Source: Cryptomeria japonica (Eukaryota; Streptophyta; Pinopsida; Cupressales; Cupressaceae). Taken from it: a stretch of DNA of 64,000 nucleotides. Where the stretch lies: contig NC_081413.1 of NCBI RefSeq assembly GCF_030272615.1, forward strand, positions 604,500,709 through 604,564,708, read 5' to 3'. Shown piece by piece: positions 57,068 to 64,000 of the stretch (positions are counted from its first letter, which is position 1; each line of letters begins with the position of its first letter). A program made the position numbers and the translations under genes. The notes under the pieces were generated by a model. That model was not told the origin of the DNA. It saw only the letters and a list, made by a program, of their open reading frames with translations, and did no database searches.

Positions 57068-58799
57068 CCTTAGAGGGCTCCCTATGTATTAGTTTTTGTA
57101 CCATTTTGTATGATGACACCTTCAAGTGATTGTAGCCATATGATTTTGACATCATTGAATCATGACACTTATGATTATATATATATGATATTCATCCTTG
57201 CGGAAGCTATATGCATATGTACCTATGTGATGTTGCATCTATGTGATGCATGTTTCTGTATGATGCTTATGATATGGATGCAAATATGGACATGATGAAA
57301 TGTAATATTTTTGTTCTTTTATGTTTTATATGTTATGCATATGTGAATGTGAATGTATGAAATGCAGATGAATATGATAATGCAAATAATTATTTTCATG
57401 ATAAAATGTAAAATGTTCTAATATGTATTGTGTGTAGAATGTGATGCAATTGTGATATCTATATGTATGAAATGCTAATATGTGATAATGCAGGTGCAAC
57501 TACACGAAATGCAAAAAAAAACTTTTTTGGTGTGTCATTATACTCAATCATATGATAATGGACTACATGGACTCAAGAAGGATTATGGAGGCCAATCAAG
57601 AAAGAGGGATGGCAGACAGAAGATATGAAAGTGAAAGAGCTTCTTGTGCATTATCATCATTAAGCTTTATTATGGGAAAATAGGTTATGACAATCCATAC
57701 ATAGGTTCGATCCATAAAGTCATTGCACCTATTTGCATGGAGACTAGATAGTCACAAACAAGGAATGCCCTAGTTCACACTAGACTTAGAGTGTCCTCAT
57801 AGCCTTGGACAAGTCATAGAATTAATAAGAGACAATCCATAGACAACAAAGAAAAAATAGGTGATGATACCCCATCCTCGCGTTTCTAGTCAAAGACATC
57901 TGGGAGATAAAATCTCTAGTCAGAGACATCCTAGAAAAGCCAAAAGACATGTCACCAGAAAGATAAAATCAAAAGAAAACCAAGACTCGACACCAACATC
58001 CACTATAGTCCCCAAGTTTAGTGTCTCTTGTCACTTGTATAAGTCTATTTGATTGTGGTCACAATGTTTACTTTCACAAAAGGATAGATAGCACTAAACC
58101 ATAATATTGTCTGAGTCTGTTGAAAGATTTGATTTGTTGAAGCCCATTGTTGCTGTGTCTCATCTCAAACTGGCTGAATCCATGAAATTGATACTTTATT
58201 GTGGAGAAGATGGAACTTTATTGTGGATTGGCGATGCAAATGTTGCTTTATTGCAGATTGTGCATGGATAGACTGAAGAAAACTAGAAGAAATTGTACTC
58301 CTCAGAATAGGCGATGCTCTCAGTTCCACACCCATTACTAGATGTAGGATTTGTCTTAGCCACAAATAGGAGCTGATTTATTATTAATGGAAAAGGGTGG
58401 AAAGGAAGGTTTATTATGAATAGCAAACCAATCTCGGGTAGATCAATAACAACCCATGATGGGAATGTGTAAAGTTTCTTATGAATGAATAGGTTGTGAG
58501 TGTGTGCAAAGTGAAGGATGAAATGGAATCCTAAATGAGGGAGGAGCAATGTCTCTACACATGGCACTGGTGACCCAGTTTTCACCATGGTACTTGCCTA
58601 GGGTGCCACCGAAGTGGTTTTACCATTGGATGAATTGTTTATCTATTTTTCAATTATTATTTTTTGTGTCACAAGGTGCCTATTTGCCAAGTTTTCACCA
58701 AGTAACGATATTTTATGTTTTATGATTTTTTTTGTATTTTTGATATATTTTGATTTTTTTGTATTTTTGAATTAAGACACTTGGAAGAGCTATGTGTAA
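57068..58799 (-). other. Gyp3 3' region, inverted counterpart of Gyp2 49800-51500
   Basis: No gene. Contains the short (TA)6 tract (57175-57187), the block 57861-58060 matching 50430-50622 inverted, and TTCACCATGGTACTTGCC (58580) matching 49989 inverted. Confidence 0.65.
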
Positions 58800-58975
58800 A
58801 ACCTACGAAGGTGCTTGTTGTTGATAGGATCCTCCAAAGGTTCACCCTCTGTGGTTGAGAGCTAATATGCACCAGATCCATATGTTGTTGTGATGATGTA
58901 AGGACCAAGCCAGTTTGGTACGAATTTGCCCTACTCATAGGCTCATTTTTCAAAAGAGAAATTATTGGGTTTGTG
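58800..58975 (-). pseudogene. Gyp3 integrase C-terminal tail
   Basis: Minus strand encodes PNWLGPYIIT-like residues, GSGAY, and EPLEDPIN, parallel to 49680-49800 of Gyp2. Similarity ends near 58975. Confidence 0.7.
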
Positions 58976-60643
58976 ATGAATTGCTATGTGGCATGAAGGT
59001 GTGAATGTGCAATATAAGACCATGTAGTGAGATGGTGTAAGTGGGTATGGGCAAAAGAAAGAAGTTTTAATACCAAAAAGAAAGAATGTACAAGGATGAC
59101 AAATAAAGTTGATAGTAACTACTAACTATTTAGCACTCATCCCTCAAAAATATTCATTTCTTGATTGATTTGACAAGAAGATTTGCTCTAATATCCCATG
59201 TGAGACATGTAACTATAGTTTCTAATTATGATATGGATCATTATTCCAAGCTGCCATATATATATATTTTTAAATGTTTCTTTGATTTGTCTACTCACCA
59301 CATTAGAAAAATCTAGAATTTGACCCTTACATATGAGAAACATTATATGGCATGTGATAAAGGTGAGCTCAAGCTCCAACAATTTTTTCTAGTGGAGTTT
59401 ATTCTATGCTTCAATAGAGGCTTAGCAATGAAAATATTCTCATAAGAGGTAGAATGAGAAGCCCCCAAAAAGGAATGCAGCCAACTCTTGCCATACTCTT
59501 CAAAAAAATGAAGAATTATGTGATAAGTTTGGTAAAGCTAGGCTCATTTCTTTCTTTCTCTAAATTAATGTCTACAAAGAAGAACTCTCTGCATGTTATA
59601 AAATTTGTGGAAGTAGAGTTGGGATATTATTGGAATTTTGAAGTTTGAGGTAACTATGGAGGTGATTGGGAATTTGATTATCCTAAGTTGCAATGGATGA
59701 AGGTTTCCAAAAGTATGCATGATTATTACAAGAATTTTTTGAAATATTCTTTGAAGGAAAGGATATGATTAAATGACACAAAAATGGCTACAACAAAAAA
59801 AAACTTCCTACTCCTTGGGGTTTGGTATGTTTCTCTATTATGAAATGATTACTTTAGAAGGGATATTTTCAACTATTCATAAGTATGATTTCTTTCCACT
59901 AAACCTCATTTGTCATGGTGAAGAGCTAAAATTTGTTTACTATTTTATCACATCTATATATAACTATGTTGAAGATGGATCTATTTCACATCTCCACCAA
60001 ATACTGACAATTGTTAGCTATAAATTCTAGTTATTAACAATACCAAAACCTACCTCTATTAGCACTATCTTGACAAAAAGTGACCTAATTGATAGGAAAC
60101 CCCATAACTCTTTTAAAAAATAGTCTAACAAATGGAAGATAATTTTTTTAAAACCTATTGGTAAGGAGACACTAAAAATTAACCATTTTGTCCTTCTATG
60201 CTGAACTTCTAAAAGCTATTCCATAGAAGATAAAAACCCAAATGGCCTTTATCCCCACCCCTTCGAAAAAAAAAAAAAATTGACACCAAAAACCTTCATG
60301 CAATTTTTTTTTTCACATAAGCGAGGAGGAGGAAGAACAACCTAAAGAGCACAAAGAGGTGGGCAAGAATCAATTTTAAAATATTGATAATTTCAACATA
60401 AGTAAATTTAAGTAAATTCTAACTAAAAGATAATTTTAGTCAAATATATGGTCTATATAGATTCATTATAGCTAAGTTACATATGGGTCACAAATTTTTC
60501 AATTGGAAATGTCTACTAAATGTATATTTTATACCACTTTGTGTATAATTACCCCCAATTTTTTTTTTTATAAAAACTTGATGTTTCAACAACTCCTACT
60601 CTTATAAATAATTTTTTTTTTAGATGTAAAAATCATAACTCAA
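58976..60643. other. Unassigned AT-rich stretch between Gyp3 and Cop6
   Basis: No transposon motif, RNA gene or intact ORF recognised. It contains A/T runs (60252-60280, 60550-60570, 60611-60621). A weak decayed coding signal at 59320-60030 is listed separately. Confidence 0.5.
59320..60030 (+). pseudogene. Possible decayed coding sequence of unknown origin
   Basis: Reading with two or three frame changes gives a chain without obvious repeats: LQQFFLVEFILCFNRGLAMK, MRSPQKGMQPTLAILFKKMK, NYGGDWEFDYPKLQWMKVSK, then TLEGIFSTIHKYDFFPLN, ICHGEELKFVYYFITSIYNY. Composition (Trp, Tyr, Asp in mixed context) looks protein-like rather than random AT-rich sequence, but I recognise no family. It could be a dead transposon or host gene fragment, or chance. 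Confidence 0.25.
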
Positions 60644-62173
60644 TGATGAACAAACAGTACCAAACCGGTACTGAGAGGGGGGGGTGAATTAGTACTGAAA
60701 AAACATAGTCCTAAACTAGTTTGACAACAAACACTTCAAATGACTAGTAAATAGTGATATCGGTTTGAAATAGAGTGCAACTGGTAAAGCCAAGAGTGAC
60801 TGAGAAAAGCATTTACTGGTTAATCACTTATCTTTCCACTCAACTCAAAACTACACTACCATTTCACCCTTATGCATGAATAGATAATCTATCATCGAAA
60901 CAAAATAATCAGCTAGTTCAACATGTTTTATTGAAAGGCATAAAACACAGAACCATCACATGCTTGTCAGACAATAACAAAGTATCACTAGATAGGAGCA
61001 TCACACATGGCACACATATTTTCACATGGAAACCCAACTGGAAAAAACCACGGTGGGGATTAATACCCACAAGCTTGTTTTTGAACTCTTTGGAAGTCCA
61101 CTTTGTTAGGAGCCTTGTTCGGTTAGAGACATTATAATAAGTTCTGCTAGGAACCGATCCTGTTAGGGATCACCTGGTTAAGGGATGGCTAGAATACCAA
61201 GTTAAGGGTTAAACCTTGTTAGAGGATTTTGAGAACTCAATAGCTAAAGGATTTCACTAACTCAGTAGCTTCGAGTTACCCTATTAAAGGATTTGCAACA
61301 AGTTGGTTAAGGCTACCCTGTTAAGGGATTTCACAACTGTTGAAGTGGTTAAAGATCAAAAGGTATAACAATGATCTAATGATAGCACTCAATGCCAATG
61401 TAGATCCACTTAAGCTCCTCTTCACCTTCTGCACTTACACTCTGTAGGTATCACTTCTCTCCTCTAGTCTAGCAAGAAACGTGTATGCTTTCTCTTGGAT
61501 ACACACACACAACTTCTGCCAACAACTTTTAGAAAGAAACACAACATCGACCTTATAGGAAATAGATAGGTCAGAAGCATAAACCCAAAACCCTAAACCT
61601 GTTAGGTTAAGCAATTCAAACGGTTCAATCCTGACCGTTGACCATACTGCATTAAATGCAACAGATCTTGAATAAATCTCAAGACATTCTCCATCGTTCA
61701 TTATCCATCGATTTCATGGCGGCTAATAATCCATCACGTGTTTTCACCATTTGCAGACTTCGCACATTCCTGAGGTGGATAGGGATAGTCTCCTTCATGT
61801 AAGATCCTTCACGTGCATAAGGTTGATGTGGCAACATGATCTATTCTTTGTTATACTGCTAACTCATCACACAAAGATCACCGACTGAGTCACACAGGCT
61901 TGAGGTACTCGAACCGAAAATCTTGAAGTGGAAACTACCTACCAACTGGTAGTCATACAATGCTTCCATGTGTCGGTTCCCATAACTACATGCCAGTTCA
62001 CCTTGACATCCCGGTTCACCTTAAATAAATATACCGCTCCACTTATATACCGCTTCACTTTGGCATATATACCGATTCTCACATATGCTAGTTCTCTCTT
62101 CATATCACATATTGACATCAATGAAAACATACAATATCATTATGTCCTTATACCGGTTCACATAATGCCAACA
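60644..62173 (-). repeat. Cop6 3' LTR (1530 bp)
   Basis: Sense TGTTGGCATTATGTGAACC (62173) ... GTTTGTTCATCA (60644). Boxes: TTTCATTGATGTCAAT (62110-62125) and AATTCACCCCCCCCTCTCA (60671-60690). It has many CCGGT/CCGCT words (61985-62160). Related to the Cop1 LTR. Confidence 0.88.
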
Positions 62174-62186
62174 ATCTCCCCCTTTG
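62174..62186 (-). other. Cop6 polypurine tract
   Basis: Sense CAAAGGGGGAGAT directly before TGTTGG. A second block, GTCAAAGGGGGAGAAG (about 62268-62283), lies about 90 bp upstream. Confidence 0.85.
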
Positions 62187-62417
62187 GCATTGATGGCAAT
62201 ATACAAAGATATCTCTCCGCTAACTCATCTTCTCCCCCAATTTCTACAGATATCTTCTCCGCTTCACTTCTTCTCCCCCTTTGACAATAATGCCAAAGTG
62301 GAGGCACAAGAATCCCTGTTCCATTATGCTGCTCCCCTTGAGGAGTAGCATCCTTCAACACATCAATCAACAAAAAATTTGACTATGCAATACCTGACTG
62401 ATGTGGAACAAATACTT

Positions 62418-64000
62418 TTAATTTACCTCCTGAAGGGGCAGTACCCCCAATTCACCTCTTAAATACACAAATGTAGTCTTTGGGAGAGGCTTGGTAAATA
62501 TGTCTGCTAACTTCTCCTTACTGGAAACATGTTCCAGTGCAATCTCTTTATTCTGAACCTTTTCCCTAAAGAAATGATACTTAAGCTCAAAATGCTTGGT
62601 TCTAGAATGTAAAACTGGATTTTTTGAAACATTGATAGCACTTGTGTTATCACAGAATATACTTATTGGTTCAGATACAGGGATTTTGAAGCCATCCAAT
62701 ACATGCTTCATCTAGATTGTCTGAGTGTTGTTCATGAAAGCTACAACATACTCCACTTCTGCTGTAGACTGAGAGATACAGCTCTGCTTCTTACTCATCC
62801 ATGAGACTAGTCTACCACTGAGAAAGAATGCACCACCGGTTGTGCTTTTTCGGTCATCCACATTATCTACCCAATCAACATCTGTGAATACTTTCAGGTT
62901 GAAATCATTGTTGTATGGGTACCACAATCCATAGTCAACTATTCCCTTCAGATACCTAAGAATCCTCTTGACTGCAACCAAGTGGGATTCTCTTGGGCTT
63001 TTCTGGAACCTTGCAGTAATGCCAACTGCATGTGCAATATCCGGTCTGCTATGCACTACATAATGCAGCTTACCAATCATTGATAAGTATTCCTTCTCAT
63101 CAACCAATGTGGAATCATCCTCTTTTGATAATTTGCAACTGGTCACCATCGGTGTACCAACTGGTTTGCTATCTTTCATACCAAAGGTCTTCAACACCTC
63201 TTTGACATATTTGGACTGAGTGATAAAGATTCCATCTTTCATCTGCTGGATCTGCAGTCCAATGAAGAACTTAATCTCCCCTATGAGTGCCATCTCAAAT
63301 TCTTTCTTCATCTCATCAGCAAACTCATGACTCATCTTGTCATCTCCACCAAAGATAACATCATCAACAAAAACGTCATAGATCAGGATCTGATCTCCTT
63401 CAGGCTTCAAGTAGATATCACTATCTTCACTTGTTCTCTCAAATCCAATCTTCACAAGATGGGAATGTAGACGTTCATACCATGCTCTAGGTGCCTGCTT
63501 TAGACCATATAAGGCTTTATGTAGCCTGCACACCATATCACTATCTTCAGATAGGGAAAACCCATCTGGTTGCTCTATACACACCTCCTCCTCAAGTACA
63601 CCATTTAGGAATACAAATTTTACATCCATTTGATATACCTTGAATCCTTTAAAAGCTACATATGCAAGAAGCATACGAACTCCTTCCAATCTGGCTACAG
63701 GAGCAAAGGTTTCTCCATAGTCTTCTCCTTCTTCTTGAGCATATCCTTTGCACACCAATCTGGCTTTGTTCCTAATCATTGTGCCATCCTCATTCAGCTT
63801 GTTTCTGAACACCCATTTGGTGCCAATGACATTTTTATGCTCCCGTCTAGGTACCAAGGACCATGTACCATTTTTCTCTATCTGGTCAAGTTCCTCTTCC
63901 AATGCCTTGATCCAGTCTTCATCTTTATGAGCCTCTTTGAATGATTTAGGTTCAAATTCAGAGATCATACATGAGTTTTCTCTAATCTTCCTTCTTGTAA
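62418..64000 (-). pseudogene. Cop6 pol: RT and RNase H (one TAG, partial)
   Basis: Single frame from the right edge ([18 protein letters not shown]) to TAA near 62418. RT of RVT_2 type: [62 protein letters not shown], catalytic [11 protein letters not shown] (about 63340-63375), [19 protein letters not shown]. RNase [70 protein letters not shown], ending GELGVLPLQEVN. TAG at 62712-62714 stands where Trp is usual (TI*MKH). Two Ala in the usual FTDADWAG motif are changed (VDWVDN), which may weaken RNase H. Confidence 0.92.

Larger units (their letters stand above)
55063..58975 (-). mobile_element. Gyp3: 3' part of a Tat-type gypsy element
   Basis: Minus strand: integrase tail (58975-58800), 3' region, antisense (plus-strand) PMD ORF, minisatellite, motif array, polypurine tract (55063-55081) and 3' LTR. 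It mirrors Gyp2 49680-54279 as an inverted repeat with many differences, so it is a separate copy and not a fresh palindrome. Everything upstream of the integrase tail is missing. Confidence 0.83.
60644..64000 (-). mobile_element. Cop6: Ty1/copia element, 3' half
   Basis: Minus strand: pol (RT, RNase H) entering at the right edge, 3' UTR, polypurine tract and a complete 3' LTR ending at 60644. Gag, integrase and the 5' LTR lie beyond 64000. Only one clear nonsense codon is visible in 1.58 kb of pol, so it is less decayed than Cop1-3. Confidence 0.92.

Noticed and set aside
60250-60280. Poly(A) run as the tail of a LINE or SINE
   Set aside because: No element body or target-site duplication could be found beside it.

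Overview
This 64 kb window looks like a gymnosperm-type (probably conifer) nuclear genome. It is AT-rich, has no recognisable host gene, tRNA or rRNA, and is filled almost end to end with nested, decaying retrotransposons: Ty1/copia elements with 1.1-1.5 kb LTRs, Ty3/gypsy elements of the Tat type (second RNase H, extra ORF), and one long LINE/L1. The taxon is inferred from element style, long LTRs, slow decay and deep nesting; nothing here names a species. The element names (Cop1-6, Gyp1-3, LINE-1) are mine.

Left part, 1-28600. Cop1 (minus, 1-3301) is the 5' half of a copia element. Cop2 (plus) is an old copia element split into 3302-4773 and 25000-28600 by a 20.2 kb insertion flanked by the 5-bp duplication GATGT. 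That insertion is Cop3 (minus, 4774-24994). The 5' LTR of Cop3 is itself split by a plus-strand LINE (9721-24551, 14-bp duplication AACAAAGAATAGCA). The LINE ORF2 is split by Cop4 (plus, 14986-21977, duplication CCTTA), the youngest element: its two 1157-bp LTRs differ at only about a dozen sites, and its 1408-codon gag-pol frame is broken by one TGA. The nest is therefore four levels deep, three of them proven by target-site duplications. The LINE carries an unexpected third ORF downstream of ORF2.

Middle part, 28601-42670. Gyp1 is a minus-strand Tat-type gypsy element with RT, two RNase H domains and integrase. Its 3' LTR is split by Cop5 (plus, 30195-37718, duplication TACAT). Cop5 has copia-style LTRs, PBS and PPT but no pol. 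It carries a coiled-coil/zinc-knuckle gag ORF and a ~1070-codon ORF of unknown function with a very Lys/Glu-rich segment.

Right part, 42671-58975. Two Tat-type copies lie head to head. Gyp2 (plus) has a 5' LTR, long leader, gag and protease, then a collapsed pol, then an antisense ORF with a plant mobile domain (PMD). Gyp3 (minus) has the matching 3' half and 3' LTR. Their 3' arms form an imperfect inverted repeat of several kb. An (AT)79 microsatellite, 34-bp minisatellites and arrays of a short CRTCTGTGTT motif are built into these arms; the motif arrays lie upstream of both the sense gag and the antisense PMD ORF. After 1.7 kb of unassigned sequence, Cop6 (minus, 60644-64000) supplies a 3' LTR and a nearly open RT-RNase H frame running off the window.

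None of these genes forms a cellular pathway together. They are gag (particle), protease, integrase, reverse transcriptase and RNase H modules of separate elements, most inactivated by TAG-rich nonsense mutations that fit deamination of methylated cytosines.
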